A DNA stretch of 64,000 bases from assembly GCF_007673525.1 (NCBI RefSeq), contig NZ_VDZU01000001.1, positions 2,740,055 to 2,804,054 of the forward strand. Direction: 5' to 3'. Under the pieces are notes generated by a model. That model had not been told where the DNA came from, made no database searches, and saw nothing but the letters and a program-made list of their open reading frames with translations. Made by a program: the position numbers and the translations under genes. The stretch is from Fictibacillus phosphorivorans. Its GTDB lineage: Bacteria > Bacillota > Bacilli > Bacillales > Fictibacillaceae. Of the stretch, positions 51,100 to 60,268 are shown in pieces; the first letter of the stretch is position 1, and every line of letters starts with the position of its first letter.

Positions 51100-52131
51100 T
51101 CAAGTTAGTTTTTTAGCAGAAACAACAGCTAAAAAAATGATGGCGCTCAAACCGAATACTGGATACAAATAATGCAGAAGTTCAGAATATCCTACTTGAC
51201 TTAACAAGTAACTCCCTGTCATTAAAGCGATTAAGATGACTTGATTGGATAACCTGACATTTCTTTGCAACGCTCCTGCTAGCCCGAAGATGTTTCCGAT
51301 CAGTGTCGAGAAGATCTCACCGTAGATCACGAAGACAAAAATATAATGAACTACTACACCAAGACCGCCTACTATTTCAGCAATCGGTATCTCATAGCTC
51401 ATGACACGCGGAACAGAATAGAGCACATACTGACTATTTAATAGAATAAACGTTAATCCTAGGCCGCCTAAAAAACCGCCCCACTTAATAACAGATTCAT
51501 CTTTAGCTTCTCGTGAGAGTGGAACGAGAACGGCTTGTGCCAAGGTTAAGTTAAATGCTGCATAGGCAAACGGACTTACAATCCATCTCCAATCACCAAC
51601 AAAGTCTTGTTCAACAAATAACTGCCTTCCTGAAGAAAGATCAAACATGGATACTGACAATACGATAGAAAAGAATATCATGATGGGGACGATCAATGAG
51701 TTTGTCCAAAGAATACCCTCTATCCCTTTTTTCATAACGAAGTAGGTTACAAGTAACGTTAATAGTATTCCCATTTGAAAAGGAAGATGAAGCTGTTCCC
51801 AAAACAAGGCTCCTGCACCTGATAACATGACTCCCGTTACTCCAAAGAGCATGATCAACATTAATACGTTTACGATTCGTGAGGCGACCGCTCCAAACAA
51901 ATATTGATTCATCTCATCAAAAGAGGTTGCACCTAGCCGCTTTGCCATAATCATAAGTTTTGTACCAATCACGATAAAAAGAAAACCACTGATCAGAATT
52001 CCCACAAAACCGGCTGAGCCGTATCTTGTAAAAAATTCGACGATTTCTCTTCCTGTAGCAAAACCAGCACCTACAACAGTGCCGATGTAAGTGGCGGCTA
52101 TCTGCAATATTTGTTTTATTCGACTACTCAT
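51100..52131 (-). CDS. ykvI: YkvI family membrane protein
   Basis: A 343-residue, ten-TM transporter-like protein. It opens with RIKQILQIAATYIGTVVGAGFATGREIVEFFTRYG, an APC-like discontinuous helix motif (GAGFATG) diagnostic of YkvI. Function unknown, perhaps amino acid or spore-related transport. ATG at 52131 after GGAGGTGAGGGC; the longer frame has no site. Confidence 0.87.
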   Translation of the reverse strand: MSSRIKQILQIAATYIGTVVGAGFATGREIVEFFTRYGSAGFVGILISGFLFIVIGTKLMIMAKRLGATSFDEMNQYLFGAVASRIVNVLMLIMLFGVTGVMLSGAGALFWEQLHLPFQMGILLTLLVTYFVMKKGIEGILWTNSLIVPIMIFFSIVLSVSMFDLSSGRQLFVEQDFVGDWRWIVSPFAYAAFNLTLAQAVLVPLSREAKDESVIKWGGFLGGLGLTFILLNSQYVLYSVPRVMSYEIPIAEIVGGLGVVVHYIFVFVIYGEIFSTLIGNIFGLAGALQRNVRLSNQVILIALMTGSYLLSQVGYSELLHYLYPVFGLSAIIFLAVVSAKKLT

Positions 52132-52198
52132 GCCCTCACCTCCATGGCCATATCTTTTACAAACATATGCATGGACAAGGATTTTAGAAGAAAAAGAA

Positions 52199-52222
52199 AA
52201 AACAGCAAGATTTCTCTTGCTG
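52199..52222 (-). terminator. Terminator of the diguanylate cyclase gene
   Basis: CAGCAAGA at 52203-52210 and TCTTGCTG at 52215-52222, then six T's on the reverse strand. Confidence 0.88.
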
Positions 52223-52236
52223 CCATAGATCACTTA

Positions 52237-53346
52237 TTAAATATGTATTGCTTCACTGTATCCTTCAGTTATTACCCTGTTCTTTCCCTGTCTCTTTGCA
52301 ACGTACAAGCTATTGTCGGCACCTTCAAAGAATGCTTGTTTATGCATACCTCTTCTGTACGTTTGTAATCCAGTACTGATTGTTATGTTCTCTTGCTTCA
52401 CTTCGGGGTGCTCTAGCCCTTGTATGACCAATCGAACCTTTTCTAATAATGTAAAGGCTTGTTCTTCACTTATATCATTTAAGATAACCACAAACTCTTC
52501 CCCGCCGTACCGTGCGACAAAATCATCTGTGGTCACATTATCTTTTATAGCCTTCGCAATTCGTTTCAACACGATATCTCCAATGCCATGACCATATGTA
52601 TCGTTGATTTTTTTAAAATTATCTATGTCCATAACCGCTAAATGAACCGGGTAATGATACGTTTCCGCTTGAAGCAACAGCACGTCCATATATTCATAAA
52701 AGGCCATGTGATTGTACAAACCTGTTAGAGCATCTGTCTTCACTTGCTTTTCCATAATTGTCGATTTCACCATTAGATCTTGATGATCTGCCTGCGCTTT
52801 GTTTAGTTCTTTCGCCATCTCATATCCTCGACTCATGATCCCAACACAGATAGCAGTTGAGGTTAAGAGAATACATATCATTGAGATCTGATCCATCACA
52901 TCATTCATGTTTTTTAAGACCGGATGGAAAGTCGAAAGCAGCAGATAGGTAATTGAGCTGAGAGCAAAAGATAACCATACTTTTTTCTTTTTAAAATATA
53001 TCGTCGAAATCAACATAGGAAAGAACAGACTCGTATACATAACATACATTTCATAATGAACGCTGATTAAGATCGCAGAGAACATACTTGCTGTCCAAAT
53101 TATTATGTAATCAATGTATATTGTTTTCTTTTTAAAACTCCATTCAGCCAAACAAACCATAAAAATTAAAAGTGTTGTTGGTAGAACAATGTACATCCCA
53201 ATAAACTCTTCTAATGGTTTAGATGTAAAAAAACTGTTAATGACCTCTACACACACTGACACAAAGATTACAACCCAAAATACATTTATTATTTTTCGAT
53301 TCCAGGCGATGTGATTTAAGTGTGCAGGCAGGTGTTTTTTTTCCAA
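52237..53346 (-). CDS. Membrane-bound diguanylate cyclase (GGDEF)
   Basis: Makes cyclic di-GMP from two GTP. About 369 residues. The N-terminal half has six TM segments (about 15-180), a short coiled linker, then GGDEF domain DALTGLYNHMAFYEY..MDIDNFKKINDTYGHGIGD..FVARYGGEEFVVIL (A-site GGEEF near 290). The position of the inhibitory I-site (RxxD five residues before GGEEF) reads TTDD, so product inhibition is probably absent. Start TTG 53346, with GAGGTG six bases upstream; GTG 53355 is the alternative. Confidence 0.9.
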   Translation of the reverse strand: MEKKHLPAHLNHIAWNRKIINVFWVVIFVSVCVEVINSFFTSKPLEEFIGMYIVLPTTLLIFMVCLAEWSFKKKTIYIDYIIIWTASMFSAILISVHYEMYVMYTSLFFPMLISTIYFKKKKVWLSFALSSITYLLLSTFHPVLKNMNDVMDQISMICILLTSTAICVGIMSRGYEMAKELNKAQADHQDLMVKSTIMEKQVKTDALTGLYNHMAFYEYMDVLLLQAETYHYPVHLAVMDIDNFKKINDTYGHGIGDIVLKRIAKAIKDNVTTDDFVARYGGEEFVVILNDISEEQAFTLLEKVRLVIQGLEHPEVKQENITISTGLQTYRRGMHKQAFFEGADNSLYVAKRQGKNRVITEGYSEAIHI

Positions 53347-53474
53347 TACATTCACCTCATCTACACGTATCCAACATCATTATAACATTTTTTTCCTTCT
53401 TTCATTTTGTTTTCTAAATTATTTCTTTTCCAACACATAGCTCTTTTTCAATAATTTTCTACACATATAAAATG

Positions 53475-53512
53475 AAAAACGCACAGCAAAATGAATCTGC
53501 TGTGCGGCTTTT
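53475..53512. terminator. Terminator of the 93-residue protein gene
   Basis: CGCACAGCA at 53480-53488 and TGCTGTGCG at 53498-53506, with T's both ways. Confidence 0.82.
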
Positions 53513-53523
53513 TTCTTCATTAT

Positions 53524-53805
53524 TTATTTAATTTTCACACGTTTCTTTTTAGGTAGTTTATCAAGGAGCCAGCCTCTGCCTACTTCACAAAAACGAATCG
53601 GCATCTCAAGTGTCGCGAGTATCTTATCCTTTCCATGAATGGTAAGTAATCCTGTCTCATCGTTCACTTGATCAACAACTGCATTTTCGGTACCCGAGAG
53701 CGGAAACGCCCATTTGTTGTTACCAGAGTCCTTGATCTTAATCATTCTTCCGTCACAAGTTACTTTGTGGCAATGTGGAGGCAAGCCTAACGTAATTTTA
53801 TTCAT
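53524..53805 (-). CDS. Conserved-looking 93-residue protein, unknown
   Basis: Begins MNKITLGLPPHCHKVTCDGRMIKIKDSG; compact beta-rich sequence with HCH and one more Cys (possible metal site) and a strongly basic tail LPKKKRVKIK. GGGAGG lies eleven bases before the ATG, a little far. No family recognised. Confidence 0.6.
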   Translation of the reverse strand: MNKITLGLPPHCHKVTCDGRMIKIKDSGNNKWAFPLSGTENAVVDQVNDETGLLTIHGKDKILATLEMPIRFCEVGRGWLLDKLPKKKRVKIK

Positions 53806-54013
53806 TGCATTTCTTTCCTCCCTTTCCGGATTTGTTTCATTGTAACAGATATAGTGCGTGTCTGACTCCATATTTTTTAAATTTTTTGACTATTTAACAC
53901 ATTTGAAATAATGCTTCAAAAAATTAGGGGACAAGTAGTAGGTAATCGCCAAAACGTATCGTTTCGTACAAACATATACTATACAAATTGGAGTTCAAAG
54001 GGGGAAGGAACGA

Positions 54014-54421
54014 GTGGAAAAATGGTCCATGCTATACAATATGACTGTAGTATCATTAGGAGCAGTTGCAAGCTTCCTGTTTGGTACACCCGGCATGTTA
54101 TTCAAGACACTTATCTTATTCATTGTATTAGACTATTTAACCGGCATGGCTGCTTCAGCTTACGAAGGTAGATTGAACAGCAAAGAGGGCTTTAGAGGTA
54201 TACTAAAAAAAATGATCATTTTCGCGATCGTGGCAGCGGCCCATTCTCTCGACCAATTGCTAGGTGGAAACTATATCCACAGTGCCACCATCTTTTTTTA
54301 TCTATCTAATGAATTGTTATCAATTATTGAGAATGCAGGAAGAATGAATGTTCCAATTCCTACTTTCATAAAAAATGCCGTTTCTCTGTTAAGACAGAAA
54401 AACGACAATCAAAATAAGTAA
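54014..54421 (+). CDS. Phage holin family protein (holin_4 / toxin-secretion type)
   Basis: A 135-residue membrane protein with three hydrophobic segments. Signature LILFIVLDYLTGMAASAYEGRLNSKEGFRGILKKMIIFAIVAAAHSLDQLLGG fits the phage_holin_4_1 family, and the C-terminus has NELLSIIENAGRMNVPIPTFIKNAVSLL. GTG start after GGGAAGGAA. No lysin or other phage gene is next to it, so it is a solitary chromosomal holin of uncertain use. Confidence 0.87.
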   Translation: MEKWSMLYNMTVVSLGAVASFLFGTPGMLFKTLILFIVLDYLTGMAASAYEGRLNSKEGFRGILKKMIIFAIVAAAHSLDQLLGGNYIHSATIFFYLSNELLSIIENAGRMNVPIPTFIKNAVSLLRQKNDNQNK

Positions 54422-54424
54422 TTG

Positions 54425-54682
54425 TTAATTGGAATAAAATTGTGAGATTTTTTTTGCGATCGCTTGCGCATCGATCTGGTATTCACCAGCATCAATGCGT
54501 TTTTTAATATCTAATAGTTTCTTCTCTCTTATGTTCAATTGAGCATTTTCATGCAGCACTTTTGCTTCATTAGATATGTATAATTCATCTTTAGCAAATG
54601 ATGGCGGCTTTACAGAAGGCTGCTGATATACTTTATTCACATCATATTTTCGCTGAACGGGTTGTTGTCCGTCAATTCTCAT
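54425..54682 (-). CDS. flgM: FlgM-like anti-sigma factor
   Basis: An 85-residue protein. The N-terminal half is disordered-looking (MRIDGQQPVQRKYDVNKVYQQP). The C-terminal half has the FlgM layout: DELYISNEAKVLHEN, then LLDIKKRIDAGEYQIDAQAIAKKISQFY. FlgM holds SigD (FliA) inactive until the flagellar hook is built. It is paired with a small unknown gene (4-bp overlap) instead of the usual yvyF-flgM-flgK operon. It ends three bases from the convergent holin gene. Confidence 0.8.
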   Translation of the reverse strand: MRIDGQQPVQRKYDVNKVYQQPSVKPPSFAKDELYISNEAKVLHENAQLNIREKKLLDIKKRIDAGEYQIDAQAIAKKISQFYSN

Positions 54683-54939
54683 GATTTCACCTCTTCTGAA
54701 TATTGAAATGTGCCAAGCCATTTCCATTTGTCATCATAATCTAAGTTGTCCAACAGTCTGAAGAACAATTCTTGTCCTGATGGATCCCATTTTACTTCAA
54801 ACTCATTTCCATTTTCTTTATCCTTACAAAAAGAATGAATCCACTGTGAAGTAAACAAGTAAGGCGTAAACTGTTCAAAGTCTAATAGATGTTTCTCTAA
54901 CAATTGAATGACATCATCATGTGTAAGTTTATGCATCAT
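54679..54939 (-). CDS. Small acidic protein upstream of flgM, unknown
   Basis: An 86-residue protein (MMHKLTHDDVIQLLEKHLLDFEQFTPYLFTS...), Trp- and Asp-rich with a WDPSG stretch, no TM or motif. Its TGA overlaps the flgM ATG (54679-54682), so the two are coupled. AAAGGA box. Not recognised; it could be a partner of the FlgM-like protein. Confidence 0.7.
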   Translation of the reverse strand: MMHKLTHDDVIQLLEKHLLDFEQFTPYLFTSQWIHSFCKDKENGNEFEVKWDPSGQELFFRLLDNLDYDDKWKWLGTFQYSEEVKS

Positions 54940-55178
54940 TAGAATCGTCCTTTGTTTGTGGTCGTCTTAACCTGTGACTATATAATTCGGCCACAATCTA
55001 TTTTTTGAGGGTATACGAAAAAATATTTCACATTTTTTTCTATTATTCGTTGTTGGTACCTGCTTGCTTTAAGGAATTCTACCCGCTAACACAGTATGTA
55101 TAAACCTATTTCCTTTCTACGATTCAAATGAAAGGTCTATAATGAGAAGTAAAGAAATACATAACAGAAGGTGTTTAC

Positions 55179-56480
55179 ATGAAATTAACGTTCTCTTCTC
55201 TTCAATGGATGGTGTTTATCCTTGCGGGTAGTTTAGTTGCTCCCATCGCTATTGGTGATGCGTTTGGAATGACACAAGCGGAAACCGCAGAACTATTACA
55301 GCGGTCATTCTTAATTATTGGTGCGTCTGCGATTCTACAAGCACTATTTGGTCATAAGCTGCCGATCAATGAAGGTCCAGCTGGATTATGGTGGGGTGTT
55401 TTTACAGTTTATGCGGGCATTGTAGCTTCTGGGGCATTAACGGTGGCTGATGGCCTGCAGCAACTGACAGCTGGCATGCTGATCAGCGGAATCCTTTTTT
55501 TACTGCTAGGCATGTTTCGTATTATCAGTTCGGTCAGAGCTCTTTTTACTCCTTTAGTAACGGGTACTTACTTAATCCTACTCGTCTCACAATTGAGTGG
55601 CTCTTTTATTAAGGGTATGCTAGGAATTGGATATCTACAGGAAGGCGCAGATACCAAAGTAGCTCTTACTTCACTCTTCATCTTAGTTTTATCTATCGTA
55701 CTTGGAAAATCCCGTGTGAAATGGTTAAGAAGTTATTCCATCTTGATTTCTTTATTACTCGGTTGGGGACTTTTTAAACTCTTGAATTTAACAAAAGAAA
55801 CGATGCATAGTAATACGACTTTTGCTTTTCCAGAATTATTCGCTTGGGGTATGCCAGAGCTATCTTCCGGAACAATCATCACTTCCCTATTCGTCGGGAT
55901 GCTTTTACTTACAAACATGGTAGCTAGTATTAACGTGGTCGAAAAAGCCTATGAAACAGAAAACAAAGATTATGAACCTATCAATTACAATCGCTCATCC
56001 ATCATGATGGGGATAAACACATGGATAGCAGGTCTATTTTCAGCTGTTGCAAGTGTACCGATCTCAGGTGCTGCTGGATTCATCTTAACGACAAAAATGT
56101 TTAGCAAATTAGCATTCATCATGGGTAATGCACTTATTATCTTGATTAGTTTTTTTCCGCCACTTACCTTTTTCTTTGCCGGTATTCCTGCACCGGTAGG
56201 ATATGCAACGATCTTCCTTCCTTTTTCGAGTATGATCGGTCTAGCTTTCAAAGAATATAAAAATGAATTAAAATCGGAAAACAATCTTTTTATTATCAGT
56301 ACTTCCCTTATGGTTGGAATCGGAAGTCTCTTTATTCCTGCTGCCGCATTAAAAGATTGGCCCAATATTATCGTAACTTTACTAAGCAATGGCCTGATCA
56401 TGGGGATGCTCACTTGCATGATTCTTGAACAGTTTTATAAACGCAGAAGTTCACATCAGCATGTCCAAAAAGAAGAATGA
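55179..56480 (+). CDS. NCS2 family purine/pyrimidine permease
   Basis: A 433-residue transporter with about 12-14 TM segments. It opens with SLQWMVFILAGSLVAPIAIGDAFGM (NCS2 TM1 start) and has the INEGPAGLWWGVF motif near residue 65. A TM10-like substrate region TWIAGLFSAVASVPISGAAGFILTT replaces the canonical NxG motif. It resembles B. subtilis YwdJ-type proteins more than UraA or PbuX. Substrate uncertain. Own terminator. Confidence 0.85.
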   Translation: MKLTFSSLQWMVFILAGSLVAPIAIGDAFGMTQAETAELLQRSFLIIGASAILQALFGHKLPINEGPAGLWWGVFTVYAGIVASGALTVADGLQQLTAGMLISGILFLLLGMFRIISSVRALFTPLVTGTYLILLVSQLSGSFIKGMLGIGYLQEGADTKVALTSLFILVLSIVLGKSRVKWLRSYSILISLLLGWGLFKLLNLTKETMHSNTTFAFPELFAWGMPELSSGTIITSLFVGMLLLTNMVASINVVEKAYETENKDYEPINYNRSSIMMGINTWIAGLFSAVASVPISGAAGFILTTKMFSKLAFIMGNALIILISFFPPLTFFFAGIPAPVGYATIFLPFSSMIGLAFKEYKNELKSENNLFIISTSLMVGIGSLFIPAAALKDWPNIIVTLLSNGLIMGMLTCMILEQFYKRRSSHQHVQKEE

Positions 56481-56498
56481 AAATAGAAAATAAAGAAG

Positions 56499-56526
56499 GG
56501 CTCCCTTAATACTGGGAGCCTTTTTT
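56499..56526 (+). terminator. Terminator of the NCS2 permease gene
   Basis: GGCTCCC at 56499-56505 and GGGAGCC at 56514-56520, then six T's. Confidence 0.88.
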
Positions 56527-56527
56527 C

Positions 56528-57406
56528 TTAAAGTTTTTCTGAAACCGGAATTTCCGAGTGAAATTTAAATACAGCCTCTGCTAATTCTTTTCCATGATCA
56601 AACATCATTAAATGTGTCGTGTTTGGAATAACAACAGTCTCACTGTAAGGCAAATCTTTTTTTGCCAAATCAATAAACTTTAAAGATTTTTGAAAGTGAT
56701 CTTCTTTTTCAGCAGGCAGAAATAGAACAGGAGACTGAACCTTCTTATACCAAGTTAAGAAATCTATATAATAGATTTCAGATATGATCTTTTCCATCGT
56801 TTGGCCGGTAGTAATATTGCCTACTTTTCCGTTCTCTTTCAGACGAGGTTCATACGCAGCAATATAATCAGCTCGTTCCTTGTTCCATGGTAACCATTGT
56901 TCTTGATAAACTTGTTGATATTCTTCTACCGATTCGTAATCTGGATCCAATTGTCCTTCAAACTTAGCAAGATGCTCATCTAAGGTCTCATCGTAAAGAC
57001 CATGCTCACCAGAATCATTTATGATCGCACCGTCTATGTTGGAAAGTGACAACACGCGATCTTGGCGCATCGCTGTGAAGTATAGCCCAATCATACATCC
57101 GTACGAGCTTCCTAAGAGATGAGCCTTATTAATATCGAAATGATTCATTACACTCTCTAAATCGTTTGCCGTGTCTTCGAATGAATACCCCTGATCGGGT
57201 TGATCAGATTTTCCATGTCCACGAAGGTCATAGCTTATTATTCTATAATGACTCTTAAAAAAAGGGATCACTGGATGCCATCCTTTAGCTGTTCCACCAA
57301 GGTAGTGAATTAAAATCAACGTATCCCCCGAACCGCCATAATCATAACCTGAAAGCATTGTGCCATCATGAGATCGTATCTTATGTTCTTCAATTAGAAT
57401 ATCCAT
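56528..57406 (-). CDS. Alpha/beta hydrolase
   Basis: A 292-residue cytosolic alpha/beta-hydrolase. Oxyanion region ILIHYLGGTAKGW near residue 35, nucleophile elbow LLGSSYGCMIG (Ser about 100), catalytic His in PNTTHLMMF near 268; the acid is probably in the AEKEDHF loop. Its ATG follows the TAA of the MazG-like gene directly, so both form an operon. Substrate unknown. Confidence 0.88.
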   Translation of the reverse strand: MDILIEEHKIRSHDGTMLSGYDYGGSGDTLILIHYLGGTAKGWHPVIPFFKSHYRIISYDLRGHGKSDQPDQGYSFEDTANDLESVMNHFDINKAHLLGSSYGCMIGLYFTAMRQDRVLSLSNIDGAIINDSGEHGLYDETLDEHLAKFEGQLDPDYESVEEYQQVYQEQWLPWNKERADYIAAYEPRLKENGKVGNITTGQTMEKIISEIYYIDFLTWYKKVQSPVLFLPAEKEDHFQKSLKFIDLAKKDLPYSETVVIPNTTHLMMFDHGKELAEAVFKFHSEIPVSEKL

Positions 57407-57802
57407 TTATCTTACCTCCTCTTTCATACGCTTTTGCAGATTTGGTTTTGTGCGAGAATGGATCTCGTTCAATTTATTTTTTATATCTTGTTCAATATCT
57501 CTTTGGAAGAACGTTGCAAATTTGCAAAGATAAGCGATGCTATCTGCAATTTCTTTTCCAATGTCTTCAGCAACTTCTTCCTTTGCGAGTTGAAAAGCTT
57601 TTTCCCCTTCAACACCTTCTTCTTTCATGTCATACGCCCTATTTAACATTCTTCTTAATTCTTCAGCAATTTCCGCTATTTCTGTTGTTAATAGTAAATG
57701 ATTAAGCAAAAGAGATTCCGTGCTCTTATCAGCACCTTCTTGACTAATCTCCCATCCTCTTTCCAATTGAAAATCCTCTAACTCTTTATGTATCTTTCTC
57801 AT
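57407..57802 (-). CDS. MazG-like nucleotide pyrophosphohydrolase
   Basis: A 131-residue all-helical protein with the MazG/dUTPase-like metal motif pattern TTEIAEIAEELRRML ... AKEEVAEDIGKEIADSIAYL (ExxE and ExxD, about 40-95). Probably hydrolyses non-canonical NTPs. ATG at 57802 after GGAGG; in an operon with the alpha/beta hydrolase. The second MazG-like protein of the window, unrelated in detail to the one at 50709. Confidence 0.82.
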   Translation of the reverse strand: MRKIHKELEDFQLERGWEISQEGADKSTESLLLNHLLLTTEIAEIAEELRRMLNRAYDMKEEGVEGEKAFQLAKEEVAEDIGKEIADSIAYLCKFATFFQRDIEQDIKNKLNEIHSRTKPNLQKRMKEEVR

Positions 57803-57920
57803 ATTTAAAATTCCTCCGTTCTTCATCTTACCCACTACATAATTCTCCACAATTTTACAAAAACCTTTTTATATACTTAAATAATAGGGTATAATATCAC
57901 CAGAATATGGAGGTTGTACA

Positions 57921-58475
57921 ATGGAACGCAAAATGGCAAACCGACCTGATTGGAAAAGAGTAACAGACAGACATTTTGAAGTAACGCATAAGGAAAATTC
58001 TTGTTTTAATGGGAAAGTAACAGCAATCCATCTAAAGCAAGTGTCTGAACCATTAATTGTTAACTATAAAGATCATGAAGTATGTATTGCTGACTCTGGA
58101 TATACATGGATGCAGCATTTTCCAAAGGGAGAAAAATATACGATCACAACCGTATTAGATGGTAACGGGAAGGTTGTGCAGTTCTATATAGATATGTGTA
58201 TCGATCATGGAGTGGATGAAAACGGAATTCCTTGGTTTGATGACCTCTATTTAGATATCGTTATCCTTCCTGATAAGGAACTCTTTCTTTTAGATGACAA
58301 TGAGTTGATGGATGCATTCAACAAAGGGATTATTGATGAACATCAAATGAAACTAGCTCATGAGACAGCTCAAAAAATTATCGCCATGCATAAAGAAGGA
58401 AAGTTTGAACAACTCGAAACATGCATTGAGCATGCTGAAGAATGGATAAAAGAAAAAAAGTTCATCAATAAGTAA
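57921..58475 (+). CDS. DUF402 domain-containing protein (nucleoside di/triphosphatase-like)
   Basis: A 184-residue cytosolic protein. DUF402 core: YTWMQHFPKGEKYTITTVLDGNGKVVQFYIDMCIDHGVDENGIPWFDDLYLDIVILPD (about 64-120), with the Asp cluster that binds Mg2+ in Ntdp phosphatases. A helical C-terminal region (about 125-184) follows. GGAGG twelve bases before the ATG; TATAAT at 57889-57894 may be its -10. Could hydrolyse nucleotides; not certain. Confidence 0.85.
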   Translation: MERKMANRPDWKRVTDRHFEVTHKENSCFNGKVTAIHLKQVSEPLIVNYKDHEVCIADSGYTWMQHFPKGEKYTITTVLDGNGKVVQFYIDMCIDHGVDENGIPWFDDLYLDIVILPDKELFLLDDNELMDAFNKGIIDEHQMKLAHETAQKIIAMHKEGKFEQLETCIEHAEEWIKEKKFINK

Positions 58476-58484
58476 AAAAAGACA

Positions 58485-58516
58485 AAAAACCAGAGGGCTG
58501 TTACCCTCTGGTTTTT
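58485..58516. terminator. Bidirectional terminator between the DUF402 gene and the 78-residue gene
   Basis: AAAAACCAGAGGG at 58485-58497 and CCCTCTGGTTTTT at 58504-58516. Confidence 0.88.
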
Positions 58517-58518
58517 AT

Positions 58519-58755
58519 CTATTTATTTACATTCTTACTTTTCTCTAAAAAACGCAAAGCATCTTCTACTTCATCTAAAACTTGTGATCCGATGATCCCT
58601 TCTTCCTCATCTAAAAAAGTAACTTGGAAATAACCACTCTCACCCTGAGGAACATATCTCATTCTGACAAGTTCCAGCTGTTGATCTTCTTCTCTCCAAA
58701 ACTCTAATTCTTGTTCAGGATTGTTCATCAATTGTTCGATTTGATCACTATTCAT
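58519..58755 (-). CDS. Small acidic protein, unknown
   Basis: A 78-residue acidic protein (MNSDQIEQLMNNPEQELEFWREEDQQLELVRMRYVPQGESGYFQVTFLDEEEG...), probably cytosolic. AGAGGTG box before the ATG and a strong terminator behind the stop. No motif recognised. Confidence 0.75.
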   Translation of the reverse strand: MNSDQIEQLMNNPEQELEFWREEDQQLELVRMRYVPQGESGYFQVTFLDEEEGIIGSQVLDEVEDALRFLEKSKNVNK

Positions 58756-58872
58756 CTGTAAGACACCTCTAGATTACTCTGATTAATTTAGTATATACAT
58801 TTTTACCCTAAATAAAATCCTCTAAACCATTAGCAACATCCGACATTTCCTGGGGAATATTGTCTATGTCTG

Positions 58873-59448
58873 TTATTGCACGTATGGAGAAATCCTCACC
58901 CACCGTGCTAATGCTTCTTCTGTGCTAATTATTTCTGCAAATTCTTTATGAAGATGAGCAAGAGCAGACTCATGGACATCTTGAGCCGAAAAAACTGTTC
59001 CATCATAAGAATTTATTTTGAATGCAGCAGTCGCATCATGGATGAGAGACACGCTAAACCCATAATTAGCTGCCATTCTTGTAGTAGTAGAAACACAATG
59101 GTTCGTCGTTAAACCAATGATCAAGATGTGTTCGATTTCGTGTGTTTCTAATGTTTCTTTAAGCTTCGTTCCGATAAAAGCACTATTAACGCTCTTAATG
59201 AACAAAGGTTCATCTTCTTTAGGTTCAAAGCCTGTTTTCAACTGATAACCTAATTTTAAAGGGTGCAATGGTGAGTGTTCATTTTCTGATTGGTGCTGCA
59301 CATGAAAGATCGGCAACCCTACCTCTCGAGAGGCACCAAGCAATGTAAGCATATTCACTTCAGCATTCGCATTATTTCGTTCTCCCCAGAAATTTGTATC
59401 ATCAAATCCTTTTTGAACATCAACAATAAGCAAACATGCTTTTTTCAC
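58873..59448 (-). CDS. Isochorismatase-family cysteine hydrolase
   Basis: A 191-residue cytosolic hydrolase. Catalytic triad visible: Asp in LLIVDVQKGF (10), Lys in FIKSVNSAF (about 84), and Cys in GLTTNHCVSTTTRMAANYGF (about 118), with the cis-peptide GLTT. Members hydrolyse nicotinamide, isochorismate or amides such as N-carbamoyl compounds. GTG start after AAAGGAG. Substrate not identifiable. Confidence 0.92.
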   Translation of the reverse strand: MKKACLLIVDVQKGFDDTNFWGERNNANAEVNMLTLLGASREVGLPIFHVQHQSENEHSPLHPLKLGYQLKTGFEPKEDEPLFIKSVNSAFIGTKLKETLETHEIEHILIIGLTTNHCVSTTTRMAANYGFSVSLIHDATAAFKINSYDGTVFSAQDVHESALAHLHKEFAEIISTEEALARWVRISPYVQ

Positions 59449-59591
59449 AATTCGTTCTCCTTTTATTCAGATTGTAACCTTATGACATACCTTTTTCGAT
59501 ACAACTTTAATTTTTCCTGCCGTACTATTTTGGATGAGGTTCTCATATTTTGGGAGTACTTAGACAAGCTACTTGAATAGGAGGATCACTT

Positions 59592-60227
59592 TTGAACGAG
59601 ATCATGATATTGAGTATGCATTTTGTTATGCTTGGTATCAGTTTAGCTATTCCTATCGGGCCAATTAAACTTGAGATGATTAAATACGGACTATTTGGTG
59701 GTTTTTGGCCATCTTGGTTCGTTGGGATTGGTGCAGTATGTGCGGATCTATTGTTTATGTCTTTGATATTTCTAGGACTTACTTCTTTTCTGCATCATGA
59801 ATGGATTACAATTCTCATGCTTATCATCGGAATTATTATGCTTAGTTATTTAGGAATTTCGACCATTAGAAATTCAGACTCAACCTTATCCTTACTAATA
59901 GACGACAAGATAAACCTCAAGAAACCTTTCTGGACAGGTTTTGTCATCGCTCTTATGAATCCTTATAATTTTATCTTCTGGTTTGGCATATATGGCGGTT
60001 CACTTCAAAGCATACCTTCTACCACAAATGAAATGACCAGAATTGCTTTAAGTCTTTGCATAATTGCAGGGATTGTCCTGTGGAATTTAAACGTTGCATT
60101 TACCGTCCATTTTTTTCGTTTTTTGATTAATGAGATTACGATAAGGTGGCTAGCAAGATTTGCTGGAATCGGTCTAATTGGTTTCTCTAGCTTTCTTGCA
60201 TACAAATTGTTTTCAATCCTTTCATAA
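59592..60227 (+). CDS. LysE family translocator
   Basis: A 211-residue exporter with six TM segments. It opens with GISLAIPIGPIKLEMIKYGLFGGFWPSWFVGIGAVCADLLFM, the LysE/RhtB signature, and has FVIALMNPYNFIFWFGI in the middle. Exports amino acids or similar small molecules. TTG start after AGGAGG. It stands alone. Confidence 0.9.
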   Translation: MNEIMILSMHFVMLGISLAIPIGPIKLEMIKYGLFGGFWPSWFVGIGAVCADLLFMSLIFLGLTSFLHHEWITILMLIIGIIMLSYLGISTIRNSDSTLSLLIDDKINLKKPFWTGFVIALMNPYNFIFWFGIYGGSLQSIPSTTNEMTRIALSLCIIAGIVLWNLNVAFTVHFFRFLINEITIRWLARFAGIGLIGFSSFLAYKLFSILS

Positions 60228-60230
60228 ACA

Positions 60231-60259
60231 AAAGGCGCTGCTATGAAATAGCCAGCGCC
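60231..60259 (-). terminator. Terminator of yteA
   Basis: GGCGCTG-CTAT (60234-60244) and ATAG-CAGCGCC (60248-60259), then TTTTG on the reverse strand. Confidence 0.82.
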
Positions 60260-60268
60260 TCAAGTCTT

